From Sulfuritalea sp. (GTDB lineage Bacteria; Pseudomonadota; Gammaproteobacteria; Burkholderiales; Rhodocyclaceae), in NCBI GenBank assembly GCA_016716965.1, contig JADJUP010000003.1, forward strand, positions 176,810-240,809: a stretch of 64,000 nucleotides of DNA, read 5' to 3'. The notes beneath the pieces were generated by a model. The model did no database searches, was not told the DNA's origin, and worked only from the letters and a program-made list of their open reading frames with translations. The translations under genes and the position numbers were made by a program. Positions 35,937 to 44,724 of the stretch are shown here, piece by piece (position 1 is the first letter of the stretch; every line of letters starts with the position of its first letter).

Positions 35937-37246
35937 CCTACTTCTATCTTGCGGTGGCGACGCTGGTCGTCGTCGCCTTGTTGCTGCTGTTGCGCCCGTG
36001 GTGGCGTTCCGGACGCCGTGTCGTCAGCGCCGACTTTCTGCCGGTGCTGAATACCGCCATCCATCGCGACCGCCTGACCGAACTCGAGCGCGACCATGCC
36101 AACGGCACGCTGTCGGCCGCCGACCTCGCCGAGGCGCGCGAGGAACTGCAGCGCCAGTTGCTCGACGACACGGCCGCCGCCGAAGTCGTCACCACGGACG
36201 GTTCCAGCCGTCGCGGCGGCATCGTGCTTGCCGTCCTGTTGCCGCTGGCCGCGGTCGGGCTTTATGCGATGCTGGGCACGCCCGCGGCGGTCCTGCCCGG
36301 CGAGGTGCAGGCGCAGCGCGCCATGGCCGACATGGAGCAACTCACCGCCAAGCTGGCGCAGAAGATGGAGCAGAACCCCGACAATCCGGAAGGCTGGGCC
36401 ATGCTGGCACGTTCCTACAAGTCGCTGGGCCGCTGGGATGATGCAGAGCGGGCCTACACCCGCATCGGGCCGGACCTGGAAAAGAACGCCGAGTTGCTGG
36501 CCGAAGTGGCGGAACTGCTGGTGCAGAAGAACAACGGTTTCGATGCGCGATCGCGCGAATTGATCCAGAAGGCGCTGCGCCTCGAGCCCGACAACATGCT
36601 GGCCCTGTTCCTCGGCGGCGGCGAGGCTTTCGGCGCCGGGCGCTACGCGGCCGCCGCGGATTACTGGGGACGCTTGCTGCCGCGCCTGGAACCCGACAGC
36701 GAAGACGCGCGCATGGTCGAATCGAGCCTGGCGATGGCGCGCGAGCGCAGCGCGGGCGGCGGCCGTGTTGCCGCTGCCAAGCCGGCCCCGGGTCGCGGCG
36801 ATGTCCTGCCCGGCACCGCCGTTCCGCAGGACGAAGTGCATCGCGGCGTGGCGAAATCGGGAGCGGACGCGAGTCCGGCGAAGCCCGCGGCGAATTTGGC
36901 CGCCACCTCGGTCCGCGGTCGCGTCGAACTCGCTGCCGCCCTCAAGGGCAAGGCGGGTCCCGAGGACGTGGTCTTCATTTTCGCCCGTGCCGTCGATGGC
37001 CCGCGCATGCCGCTCGCGGCCAAGCGCGCCCGGGTTGCCGACCTGCCGCTGGATTTCGTGCTCGACGACAGCCAGGCGGTGATGCCGGGGGCCAATCTTT
37101 CCTCGGCGCAGCAGGTGCGGGTCGAAGTGCGCATTTCGAAATCCGGCACGGCAACGCCCGCCAGCGGCGACCTGACCGGCAAGAGCGAGGCCGTGAAGCC
37201 CGGCGCCAAGGGGCTGCGCGTGGTCATCGACCGCATCGAACCCTGA
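35933..37246 (+). CDS. ccmI: Cytochrome c maturation protein CcmI
   Basis: 437 residues: membrane segments at the N-terminus (YLAVATLVVVALLLLLRPWW and GIVLAVLLPLAAVGLYAML), then TPR repeats (NPEGWAMLARSYKSLGRWDDAERAY...) that hold apocytochrome C-termini, and a C-terminal immunoglobulin-like CcmI domain (VRGRVELAAALKGKAGPEDVVFIFAR). Dispersed repeat copy 6 lies in frame just after the first helix and encodes GRRVVSADF. Confidence 0.92.
   Translation: MTYFYLAVATLVVVALLLLLRPWWRSGRRVVSADFLPVLNTAIHRDRLTELERDHANGTLSAADLAEAREELQRQLLDDTAAAEVVTTDGSSRRGGIVLAVLLPLAAVGLYAMLGTPAAVLPGEVQAQRAMADMEQLTAKLAQKMEQNPDNPEGWAMLARSYKSLGRWDDAERAYTRIGPDLEKNAELLAEVAELLVQKNNGFDARSRELIQKALRLEPDNMLALFLGGGEAFGAGRYAAAADYWGRLLPRLEPDSEDARMVESSLAMARERSAGGGRVAAAKPAPGRGDVLPGTAVPQDEVHRGVAKSGADASPAKPAANLAATSVRGRVELAAALKGKAGPEDVVFIFARAVDGPRMPLAAKRARVADLPLDFVLDDSQAVMPGANLSSAQQVRVEVRISKSGTATPASGDLTGKSEAVKPGAKGLRVVIDRIEP
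36015..36038 (+). repeat. Dispersed 25-bp repeat, copy 6 (inside ccmI)
   Basis: GCCGTGTCGTCAGCGCCGAC followed by TTTC, sense to ccmI in the loop after its first helix. Confidence 0.5.
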
Positions 37247-37292
37247 TCCCCCGCCCGGCGCCCGCCGGGTTTCCATCCAGCAAGATGGCCCG

Positions 37293-37321
37293 ATCGCCAT
37301 GGAGACCTTCTCCATGGCGAT
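37293..37321. terminator. 13-bp perfect hairpin between ccm and nap
   Basis: ATCGCCATGGAGA-CCT-TCTCCATGGCGAT forms a perfect 13-bp stem with a 3-nt loop. Only TTCGTT follows it; the T-run (CATTTTTT) comes 15 bp later. A weaker stem (CCCGGCG/CGCCGGG, 37254-37269) precedes it. Probably ends ccm transcription or insulates nap. Confidence 0.55.
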
Positions 37322-37343
37322 TTCGTTGGAACGCATTTTTTGA

Positions 37344-37357
37344 TTGATCCGGGTCAA
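37344..37357. promoter_or_regulatory. FNR-type box upstream of napD
   Basis: TTGATCCGGGTCAA, one mismatch from TTGAT-N4-ATCAA. It lies 120 bp before napD and would place the nap promoter near 37392, consistent with anaerobic activation. Confidence 0.65.
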
Positions 37358-37477
37358 GGCAAACGAGTTTCGCAAGCCTAGGATGTTGCATGTGCACAAG
37401 ACCGTTTTTTATGAATGGTTATTGGGCTGTGGTGCCCGTAGTCGGGCGCCGATCCGAACCCGAAGCGGAGTCCCGCA

Positions 37478-37726
37478 ATGAACATATCCAGCGCAATCGT
37501 CCACGCCAGCCCAGGCGCACTTTCCATCGTCGAGGCCGGGCTTGCCGCTCTGGCCGGGGTTGAAGTGCATGCCATTTCACCCGAAGGCAAGTTGATCGTC
37601 ACCATCGAAACCGACGATGACGGCAGCAATGTCGCCACCTACGAACGCATCGGCCAACTGGACGGAGTGATGTCTGCGGCCATGGTCTATCACCAAACCG
37701 AATCCGAGCCATTCAAGGAGATCTGA
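37478..37726 (+). CDS. napD: NapA maturation chaperone NapD
   Basis: 82-residue cytoplasmic chaperone that binds the NapA Tat signal. Typical pattern: ISSAIVHASPGAL at the start, GVEVHAISPEGKLIVTIE, and GVMSAAMVYH near the end. One base separates it from napA. Confidence 0.93.
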   Translation: MNISSAIVHASPGALSIVEAGLAALAGVEVHAISPEGKLIVTIETDDDGSNVATYERIGQLDGVMSAAMVYHQTESEPFKEI

Positions 37727-37727
37727 A

Positions 37728-40277
37728 ATGAAATTGACGCGACGTGAATTCATCAAGACCAATGCCATCGCTGCGGCCGCCGCCAGTGCCGGCATGAGCA
37801 TTCCCGGCGTGGCGCTCGCCGCCGCGCCGCAAAGCCAGGACGGCGTGCGCTGGGACAAGGGCGTCTGCCGCTATTGCGGCGTGGGCTGCGGTGTGCTGAT
37901 CGGGGTCAAGGACGGCCGCGTGGTCGCCACCCAGGGCGACCCGGATGCGCCGGTGAACAAGGGTCTCAACTGCGTCAAGGGCTACTTCCTGTCGAAGATC
38001 ATGTACGGCAAGGACCGCCTGACCAAGCCGCTGCTGCGCATGAAGGACGGCAAGTTCGACAAGAACGGCGAATTCGCCCCGATCTCCTGGGATGCCGCCT
38101 TCGACATCATGGCCGAGAAGGTCAAGGCCACTCTCAAGGAACCCACGCAGGGCCCCTACGGCGTCGCCATGTTCGGCTCCGGTCAATGGACGGTGTGGGA
38201 AGGCTATGCCGCCGCCAAGCTGATGAAGGCCGGCTTCCGCAGCAACAGCATCGATCCGAATGCGCGCCACTGCATGGCTTCGGCCGTGGCCGGCTTCATG
38301 CGCACCTTCGGCATCGACGAGCCGATGGGCTGCTATGACGACGCCGAGCATGCCGATGTCTTTGCGCTGTGGGGTTCCAACATGGCCGAGATGCATCCGA
38401 TCCTCTGGTCGCGCATCACCAATCGCCGCCTCACCGCCAACCATGTCAGGATCCATGTGCTATCGACCTTCAGCCACCGCTCCTGCGAACTGGCCGATAA
38501 CGAACTGATCTTCAAACCCCAGTCGGATCTGGCGATCCTCAATTACATCTGCAACTACATCATCCAGAACAAGGCGGTGAACCAGGAGTTCGTCAAGAAG
38601 AACGTCGGCTTCTTCCAGGGTGTCACCGACATCGGTTACGGCCTGCGGCCGAACCATCCGCTGGAACAGGTGGCCAACAACAACGGCTACCCCGGCGCCG
38701 ACGGCAAGCCCAAGGGCGACCCGAACAAGCACACGCCGATCACGTTCGACGACTTCGCGAAGTTCGTCTCCGAATACACGCTGGACAAGGCGCACGAGAT
38801 TTCCGGCGTGCCCAAGGAGAAGCTGGAAGCCCTGGCCAAGGCCTATGCCGACCCGAAGGTCAAGGTCACCTCCTACTGGACCATGGGCTTCAACCAGCAT
38901 ACGCGCGGCACCTGGGTCAATAACATGATCTACAACGTGCACCTGCTGACGGGCAAGATTTCCGAGCCGGGCAACAGTCCCTTCTCGCTGACCGGCCAGC
39001 CCTCGGCCTGCGGCACCGCGCGCGAGGTCGGCACCTTCGCCCACCGCCTGCCGGCCGACATGGTAGTGATGAATCCCAAGCACCGCGAGTTCGCCGAGAA
39101 GGCCTGGAAGCTGCCGGCCGGCACGATTCCGCCGAAGCCCGGCTACCACGCCGTACTGCAAAGCCGCATGCTGAAGGACGGCAAGATCGGCTTCTACTGG
39201 ACCTCGACCACCAACAACATGCAGGCCGGGCCCAACGTCAATGGCGAGATCTATCCGGGCTGGCGCAATCCGAAGGCCTTCGTTGTCGTCTCGGACGTCT
39301 ATCCGACGGTGTCGGCGATGTCGGCCGACCTGATCCTGCCCTGCGCGATGTGGATGGAAAAGGAAGGCATGTTCGGCAATGCCGAACGGCGCGGCCAGAT
39401 GTGGCGCCAGCAGGTCAAGGCGCCGGGCGAGTCGCGGTCCGACTTGTGGCAGTACATGGAATTCTCCAAGCGCTTCAAGGTCGAGGACGTCTGGCCGGCC
39501 GACCTGCTGGCCAAGGCGCCGGAGCTGAAAGGCAAGACGCTCTACGAGGTGCTGTATGCCAACGGCCAGGTGAACAAATTTCCGAAGGAAGAATGCGCCA
39601 CGGTCAATGCCCACGCCTGGGCCGGCTACACCAACGACGAGACCGAAGCCTTCGGCTACTACGTGCAGAAGGGCCTGTTCGAGGAATACGCCGGCTTCGG
39701 CCGCGGCCACGCCCACGACCTGGCGCCCTTCGACACCTACCACAAGGTGCGCGGCCTGCGCTGGCCGGTGGTCGATGGCAAGGAAACCCTGTGGCGCTTC
39801 CGCGAGGGCTATGACACTTACGTCAAGAAGGGCGAGGGCGTGAGGTTCTACGGCTATCCCGACGGCAAGGCGAAGATCTTCGCGCTGCCTTATCAGCCGG
39901 CGGCGGAAATGCCGGACAAGGACTTCGACCTCTGGTTGTGCACCGGCCGCGTGCTGGAGCACTGGCATACCGGTTCGATGACGCGCCGCGCCCCCGAGCT
40001 CTACAAGTCCTTCCCCGATGCCGTGGTCTGGATGCACCCGAAGGATGCCGAGAAGCGCGGCTTGAAGCGCAACGACGTGGTCAAGGTGTCCACGCGGCGC
40101 GGCGAGATCGAACTGCGGGTCGACACCAAGGGCCGCAACAAGCCGCCGGAGGGGTTGATCTTCATCCCCTTCTTCGACGAGCACCGCCTGGTCAACAAGC
40201 TCACCCTGGATGCCACTTGCCCGATCTCGAAAGAGACGGACTTCAAGAAGTGCGCGGCCAAGGTGGTCAAGGCCTGA
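37728..40277 (+). CDS. napA: Periplasmic nitrate reductase catalytic subunit
   Basis: Reduces nitrate to nitrite in the periplasm at a Mo-bis-MGD centre. 849 residues. Tat signal with twin arginines (TRREFIKTNAIAAAAASAG). The [4Fe-4S] ligands sit in CRYCGVGCGV and a later LNCVKGYF, and the molybdenum cysteine in NARHCMASAVAGF. C-terminal molydopterin-binding domain ends near KETDFKKCA. The nearby nifO-like gene suggests competition for molybdenum with nitrogenase, which is inference. Confidence 0.97.
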   Translation: MKLTRREFIKTNAIAAAAASAGMSIPGVALAAAPQSQDGVRWDKGVCRYCGVGCGVLIGVKDGRVVATQGDPDAPVNKGLNCVKGYFLSKIMYGKDRLTKPLLRMKDGKFDKNGEFAPISWDAAFDIMAEKVKATLKEPTQGPYGVAMFGSGQWTVWEGYAAAKLMKAGFRSNSIDPNARHCMASAVAGFMRTFGIDEPMGCYDDAEHADVFALWGSNMAEMHPILWSRITNRRLTANHVRIHVLSTFSHRSCELADNELIFKPQSDLAILNYICNYIIQNKAVNQEFVKKNVGFFQGVTDIGYGLRPNHPLEQVANNNGYPGADGKPKGDPNKHTPITFDDFAKFVSEYTLDKAHEISGVPKEKLEALAKAYADPKVKVTSYWTMGFNQHTRGTWVNNMIYNVHLLTGKISEPGNSPFSLTGQPSACGTAREVGTFAHRLPADMVVMNPKHREFAEKAWKLPAGTIPPKPGYHAVLQSRMLKDGKIGFYWTSTTNNMQAGPNVNGEIYPGWRNPKAFVVVSDVYPTVSAMSADLILPCAMWMEKEGMFGNAERRGQMWRQQVKAPGESRSDLWQYMEFSKRFKVEDVWPADLLAKAPELKGKTLYEVLYANGQVNKFPKEECATVNAHAWAGYTNDETEAFGYYVQKGLFEEYAGFGRGHAHDLAPFDTYHKVRGLRWPVVDGKETLWRFREGYDTYVKKGEGVRFYGYPDGKAKIFALPYQPAAEMPDKDFDLWLCTGRVLEHWHTGSMTRRAPELYKSFPDAVVWMHPKDAEKRGLKRNDVVKVSTRRGEIELRVDTKGRNKPPEGLIFIPFFDEHRLVNKLTLDATCPISKETDFKKCAAKVVKA

Positions 40278-40336
40278 GCGGCATGACGGGAGACCTCGGG
40301 GAGTGGTGAGCATCGCGCGCTCCCCGTCCGGGAATC

Positions 40337-41197
40337 ATGGACAAGGTGGACAAACCCAGCGCCGCAGCGCGGCGCCAGTTCCTCGCCGACACGGCGCGCA
40401 TGGCCTGTGGCGTCGGCCTGCTGGGGCTTGGCGTCGGGCTTTACGCGCGTCATGCGCAAGCCCTGCCGCCGGCCGCCATCCGGCCGCCCGGAGCGCTCGC
40501 GGAAACGGAATTCTCGGCCGCCTGCATCCGCTGCGGCATGTGCGTGCGCGATTGTCCCTACGACATCCTGCACCTGGCGAAACCGGAAGAACCGATGTCC
40601 ACCGGCACGCCCTACTTCGTCGCGCGCCAGTTGCCCTGCGAGATGTGCGAGGACATTCCCTGCGTCAAGGCCTGTCCTACCGGGGCGCTCGACCATTCGC
40701 TGACGGACATCAACAAGTCGAAGATGGGGCTCGCGGTGCTGGTCGACCACGAGACCTGCCTGAATTTTCTCGGCCTGCGCTGCGACATCTGCTACCGCGT
40801 CTGCCCGGTGATCGACAAGGCAATCACTCTCGATCCGCAGACCAATGCGCGCACCGGCAAGCACACGCTGTTCATACCCGTGGTGCATTCGGAGCACTGC
40901 ACCGGATGCGGCAAGTGCGAAAAGGCCTGCCCGACGGAAGTCGCCGCGATCAAGGTGTTCCCGCTCTACATGGCCAAGGGCCAGCTCAGTTCGCACTATC
41001 GCCTGGGCTGGGTGGAGAAGGAAAAGGCCGGCGGCAGCCTGGTCGCGCCCGACGTCGAGCACCAGTACAACATGCCCGAGGGCATGAAGTATGAAAGCGG
41101 CAAGGGGCTCTCCGGCAGTGCCGGCGCCGTGTCGCCAGCGCCGACTCCTGCCGAACCCGTCGCCGTGCCGAAGGCTTTCCAGGGGGGCAAGCTATGA
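40337..41197 (+). CDS. napG: Nap quinol dehydrogenase ferredoxin subunit NapG
   Basis: 286 residues, Tat signal (ARRQFLADTARMACG) and four [4Fe-4S] motifs, beginning with CIRCGMCVRDCPYD and ending with CTGCGKCEKACPTE. With NapH it passes quinol electrons to NapB/A. The C-terminal tail carries dispersed repeat copy 7, encoding GAVSPAPTPAEP, outside the ferredoxin domain. Confidence 0.95.
   Translation: MDKVDKPSAAARRQFLADTARMACGVGLLGLGVGLYARHAQALPPAAIRPPGALAETEFSAACIRCGMCVRDCPYDILHLAKPEEPMSTGTPYFVARQLPCEMCEDIPCVKACPTGALDHSLTDINKSKMGLAVLVDHETCLNFLGLRCDICYRVCPVIDKAITLDPQTNARTGKHTLFIPVVHSEHCTGCGKCEKACPTEVAAIKVFPLYMAKGQLSSHYRLGWVEKEKAGGSLVAPDVEHQYNMPEGMKYESGKGLSGSAGAVSPAPTPAEPVAVPKAFQGGKL
41126..41150 (+). 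repeat. Dispersed 25-bp repeat, copy 7 (inside napG)
   Basis: GCCGTGTCGCCAGCGCCGAC followed by TCCTG, sense to napG, near its 3-prime end. Confidence 0.6.
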
Positions 41198-42102
41198 GCG
41201 CCCCGCTTCCCGTGACACCTCTCCGTCCCGGTGCCGAAGCGATCGCCGCCAAGGGTTGGCTGGTGGCGCACAAGTGGCTCTTCCTGCGTCGTGGCAGCCA
41301 GTTCGGCATCCTGTTGCTGTTCCTGGTCGGGCCGTGGTTCGGCTGGTGGATCGTCAAGGGCAACCTGAATTTCAGCTACACGCTGAACGTGCTGCCACTG
41401 GCCGATCCCTACGTCATTCTGCAGTCGCTGCTGGCGCGACAAATGCCGGAAAAGCTGGCGCTTATCGGCGCAGCGATCGTTGCCCTCTTCTATCTGCTGG
41501 TCGGCGGCCGCAGCTATTGCGCCTGGGTCTGCCCGGTGAATCTGCTGACCGATTTCGCCTACTGGCTGCGCGTGCGGCTGGGACTCAAGGGCAGCGCCCA
41601 CATCAGCCGGCCCACGCGCTACTGGATGCTGGGCATGACGCTGCTGCTTGCCGCGGCAAGCGGAACCATCGCCTGGGAGATGGTCAATCCGGTGTCCATG
41701 CTGCATCGCGGGCTGTTCTTCGGCATCGGCTTTGCCTGGGCGGTGCTGCTGGCGGTATTCCTCTTCGACCTGTTCGTCATGCGCCACGGCTGGTGCGGAC
41801 ACCTGTGCCCGGTCGGCGCCTTCTACAGCCTGATCGGAAGGCTTTCGCTAACCCGCATCAAGCTGCCGGCGCGCGCCGCCTGCAACGACTGCATGGACTG
41901 CTTCGCCGTCTGTCCGGAACCGCAGGTGATACGCCCGGCGCTGAAAGCCATCGGCGGCACGCCGCCCGTGATCCTCGAAGCCAACTGCACCAACTGCGGT
42001 CGCTGCATCGATGTCTGCTCGAAGGATGTGTTCGCCTTCGGCACCCGTTTCAACACTACCGTCGCACCCATGAATGGCGTCCCGCAAGCGGCGCCGAAGT
42101 AG
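41194..42102 (+). CDS. napH: Nap quinol dehydrogenase membrane subunit NapH
   Basis: 302 residues, four membrane helices and two C-terminal [4Fe-4S] motifs (CNDCMDCFAVCPEP and CTNCGRCIDVCSKD). Conserved loop motifs SYCAWVCPVN and GWCGHLCPVGAFY face the cytoplasm/membrane boundary. Overlaps napG by 4 bp. Confidence 0.95.
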   Translation: MSAPLPVTPLRPGAEAIAAKGWLVAHKWLFLRRGSQFGILLLFLVGPWFGWWIVKGNLNFSYTLNVLPLADPYVILQSLLARQMPEKLALIGAAIVALFYLLVGGRSYCAWVCPVNLLTDFAYWLRVRLGLKGSAHISRPTRYWMLGMTLLLAAASGTIAWEMVNPVSMLHRGLFFGIGFAWAVLLAVFLFDLFVMRHGWCGHLCPVGAFYSLIGRLSLTRIKLPARAACNDCMDCFAVCPEPQVIRPALKAIGGTPPVILEANCTNCGRCIDVCSKDVFAFGTRFNTTVAPMNGVPQAAPK

Positions 42103-42145
42103 CCAAACAAGTGATCAACCTTCAATTTCGTCTGGGGAGTCCATC

Positions 42146-42577
42146 ATGAAGAAAACCGTTACCATCCTCCTGGCATCGCTGCTCACCGTCGTCGTCGGCT
42201 GCGCCAGCTACGAGCCGCTGGTTTCGATGCGCGGCGCCGATGTCGCCGCAGCCGACAAGGCGCCCGGAGAACTTGTCTACGCCGGCAAGCGGCCGGGCAC
42301 GCAACCGGTGATCGCCCGCACCTTCAGCACCCAGCCGCCGCTGATCCCGCACGCCGTGGACAATTTCGACGAAGTGACGCTCACCGAAAACCAGTGCATG
42401 GATTGCCACGGTCCGGCCAACTACGTGAAGAAGAATTCGCCGAAACTGGGCGACAGCCATTTCATCGCCGCCACCAAGGCCTTCGATCCGTCACGCCACA
42501 ACTGCACGCAGTGCCACGTACCGCAGGTCGATGCCCCGGCGCTGGTCGAGAACCGCTTTATCGGCAACATCAAGTAG
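42146..42577 (+). CDS. napB: Periplasmic nitrate reductase diheme cytochrome NapB
   Basis: 143 residues with two heme motifs, CMDCH and CTQCH. The signal region MKKTVTILLASLLTVVVGCAS ends in a VVGC lipobox-like sequence, so this NapB may be lipid-anchored rather than soluble, which is unusual. The ATG at 42146 follows a GGGGAG site. The family core GTQPVIARTFSTQPPLIPHAVD is clear. Confidence 0.93.
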   Translation: MKKTVTILLASLLTVVVGCASYEPLVSMRGADVAAADKAPGELVYAGKRPGTQPVIARTFSTQPPLIPHAVDNFDEVTLTENQCMDCHGPANYVKKNSPKLGDSHFIAATKAFDPSRHNCTQCHVPQVDAPALVENRFIGNIK

Positions 42578-42629
42578 GCAGTGGCGATCGATGCGACGCG
42601 CGCCGGCGCTGCCGGGCGTCGCAGACAGT

Positions 42630-43103
42630 TCAGGCCACACTGATCGCCGACACCGGGCACGGCGCCACGCAGGCTCCGCAGCCGGTGCAGGCGCCCGCGT
42701 CGATTTCCGCCACGGGAGGCCCGTTCAGGCGCGGGCTGAAGCGGATCGCGTTTGTTCCGCAGCGGTCGCCGCAGATCCGGCATTCCACTCCCCGCAATGG
42801 CAGGCAGGTGTTTGCCACCTGCGCCTTGATCGCCCACGGCCAGATCTGGCATTCCGAGTTCTGCAACGCGCCGGCCTTGCAGGCGGTGGCGCAGGCGCCG
42901 CAGAAGGTGCATTCGCCGCGCTTGAAGTCGACTTCCGGGTAGCCGCGCACGATGACGATGACGCGCGTCGGGCAGACCGGCACGCAGTCACCGCAGCGCG
43001 TGCAGGCCGCGAGGAAAAGTTCCTCGGCCAGCGACCAGGGCGGGCGTGGGGCGGGAGGGCGGGACTTGAAGTCCCCGCGCATGAACTGGCGTCGGCTGAC
43101 CAT
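42630..43103 (-). CDS. napF: Ferredoxin-type protein NapF
   Basis: 157 residues with four [4Fe-4S] motifs: CTRCGDCVPVCPT, CTFCGACATACKA, CRICGDRC and CTGCGACVAPCPV. NapF assists NapA iron-sulphur assembly in the cytoplasm. It is convergent with napB instead of leading the operon as in E. coli. ATG 43103 (MVSRRQFMRGDF) fits the family start. Confidence 0.92.
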   Translation of the reverse strand: MVSRRQFMRGDFKSRPPAPRPPWSLAEELFLAACTRCGDCVPVCPTRVIVIVRGYPEVDFKRGECTFCGACATACKAGALQNSECQIWPWAIKAQVANTCLPLRGVECRICGDRCGTNAIRFSPRLNGPPVAEIDAGACTGCGACVAPCPVSAISVA

Positions 43104-43311
43104 GGGGTGTGTGCGATTGGAACGAGCCGCTAATTCTGCCTGCGCATGGCGCATCGCGCCAGCGCGCGTGATCTCGTGCCCACCTGGAGCGGCAAGGTGG
43201 GCGTGTCACAAAATCTTACCAATGCCGTCTTGGCTTCCGGAGAATCCGGACTAGTCTGATATTGAGGTCGCATGGATTTCGACCCGAATGCCAATCTCGC
43301 AATGAAAGGAA

Positions 43312-43716
43312 ATGATCATGACAAGCACACTTCGCAAGAACTTCGGACGGATCGCTCTGGTGGCGCTTCTGGGCGCGTCGATAGCAGTTCCGATTGCCGC
43401 ACAGCCCGCCGGCGGCCCCGGCATGGGTCCCGGACAGGGCATGGGGCAGGGTGGCGGCATGGGTCCCGGCGGCGGCAAGGCGATGCGCTTCAACTTCGAC
43501 AAGGACAACACGCCCGGCTGGACCCTGATGAGCGCCGAGGAACGTGCGGCCCACAGTGGCAAGATGCGCGCCGCCAAGACCTACGACGAATGCAAGGCCC
43601 TGCAGGCCGAGCACCATCAGGCCATGGAAGCGCGCGCCAAGGAAAAGGGCGTCACCTTGCCGGCGCCTCGCGCGAATGGCTGCGACCGCATGAAGGCGCG
43701 CGGCTTCTTCAAGTAA
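43312..43716 (+). CDS. Small exported Gly/Met-rich protein
   Basis: 134 residues. A signal peptide (GRIALVALLGASIAVPIAAQ) is followed by a low-complexity GGPGMGPGQGMGQGGGMGPGGG stretch with regularly spaced methionines, then a charged helical region containing three cysteines at most. The Met-rich segment could bind copper(I) or another metal, and the gene precedes a cation efflux gene; both points are inference. AAAGGA lies before the ATG pair (43312/43318). Confidence 0.65.
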   Translation: MIMTSTLRKNFGRIALVALLGASIAVPIAAQPAGGPGMGPGQGMGQGGGMGPGGGKAMRFNFDKDNTPGWTLMSAEERAAHSGKMRAAKTYDECKALQAEHHQAMEARAKEKGVTLPAPRANGCDRMKARGFFK

Positions 43717-43744
43717 TCCGCCCCACGGCAAACCGGCGGGCGAG

Positions 43745-43768
43745 CTCCCGGCCAAATCTGGCCGGGAG
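43745..43768. terminator. Hairpin after the Gly/Met-rich gene
   Basis: CTCCCGGCC / GGCCGGGAG, 9-bp stem with a 6-nt loop, followed by TCCCGTTTCG. Probably a weak terminator. Confidence 0.45.
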
Positions 43769-43789
43769 TCCCGTTTCGTTCCTGCCGCC

Positions 43790-44689
43790 ATGAACCAGCA
43801 CGGCCATACCCATCAGGCGTTCGCGTTCAATCGCGCATTTGCCATTGGCATTGCGCTGAATTTCGGCTTCGTGGTGGTCGAGGCCGTCGCCGGCTGGATG
43901 GCCGGTTCGCTGGCCTTGCTGGCCGATGCCGGGCACAACCTGTCGGATGTCGCCGGCCTGGTACTGGCCTGGGGAGCGGCCCTGGCTGCCGGACGCCGTC
44001 CGGACTCGCGCCACACCTACGGCTGGCAGCGCGCATCGATCCTCGCCGCGTTCGCCAACGCGGTGCTGCTGCTGGTGGCGATGGGCTCGCTGCTGTGGGA
44101 GGCGGGCCATCGCCTGCAGGCGCCGCCGCCGACCGATGCGGCCGCCGTGATGGTCGTCGCCGCCATCGGCGTGCTGGTGAACGGCGCCACGGCGGCGCTG
44201 TTCATTTCGGGCATGAAATCCGACATGAACCTGCGCGGCGCCTTCCTGCACATGGCCGGGGATGCGCTGGTTTCGCTGGGCGTGGTGCTTGCCGGTGCGC
44301 TCTACTTGTGGAGCGGCTGGGCCTGGCTCGACCCGGTAGCCAGCATGGTGATCGCGCTGCTGATCATCGCCGGCACCTGGCGCCTGTTCCGGCAATCCCT
44401 GCACCTGCTGTTCGACGGCGTTCCGGAAAACGTGGTTCTGGCGGAAGTCGATGCGCTGCTGCGCACGCAGCCCGGCGTCGATGACGTGCACGACCTGCAC
44501 GTCTGGGCCATGAGCACCACCGGGACGGCGCTGACGGCGCACCTGGTAATGCCCGGCGGCCATCCGGGCGATGCGTTCCTGGAGCAGGTCGGGCGCGAAC
44601 TGCACGACCGCTTCCACATCACGCATCCGACCCTGCAGATCGAACTGGGCGGCCACGACCATGGCTGTGCGCGCACCCTTGGCGAATAG
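43790..44689 (+). CDS. Cation diffusion facilitator (CzcD-type)
   Basis: Exports zinc, cobalt or cadmium in exchange for protons. 299 residues, six helices. The metal site motifs are present: ALLADAGHNLSDV in helix 2 and HMAGDALVSLGVV in helix 5 (HxxxD). N-terminal HGHTHQ and C-terminal GHDHG histidines are typical of zinc members. Confidence 0.92.
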   Translation: MNQHGHTHQAFAFNRAFAIGIALNFGFVVVEAVAGWMAGSLALLADAGHNLSDVAGLVLAWGAALAAGRRPDSRHTYGWQRASILAAFANAVLLLVAMGSLLWEAGHRLQAPPPTDAAAVMVVAAIGVLVNGATAALFISGMKSDMNLRGAFLHMAGDALVSLGVVLAGALYLWSGWAWLDPVASMVIALLIIAGTWRLFRQSLHLLFDGVPENVVLAEVDALLRTQPGVDDVHDLHVWAMSTTGTALTAHLVMPGGHPGDAFLEQVGRELHDRFHITHPTLQIELGGHDHGCARTLGE

Positions 44690-44724
44690 GGATCGGGCCG
44701 AAGCAAAGATTTGAGGAATCCACC

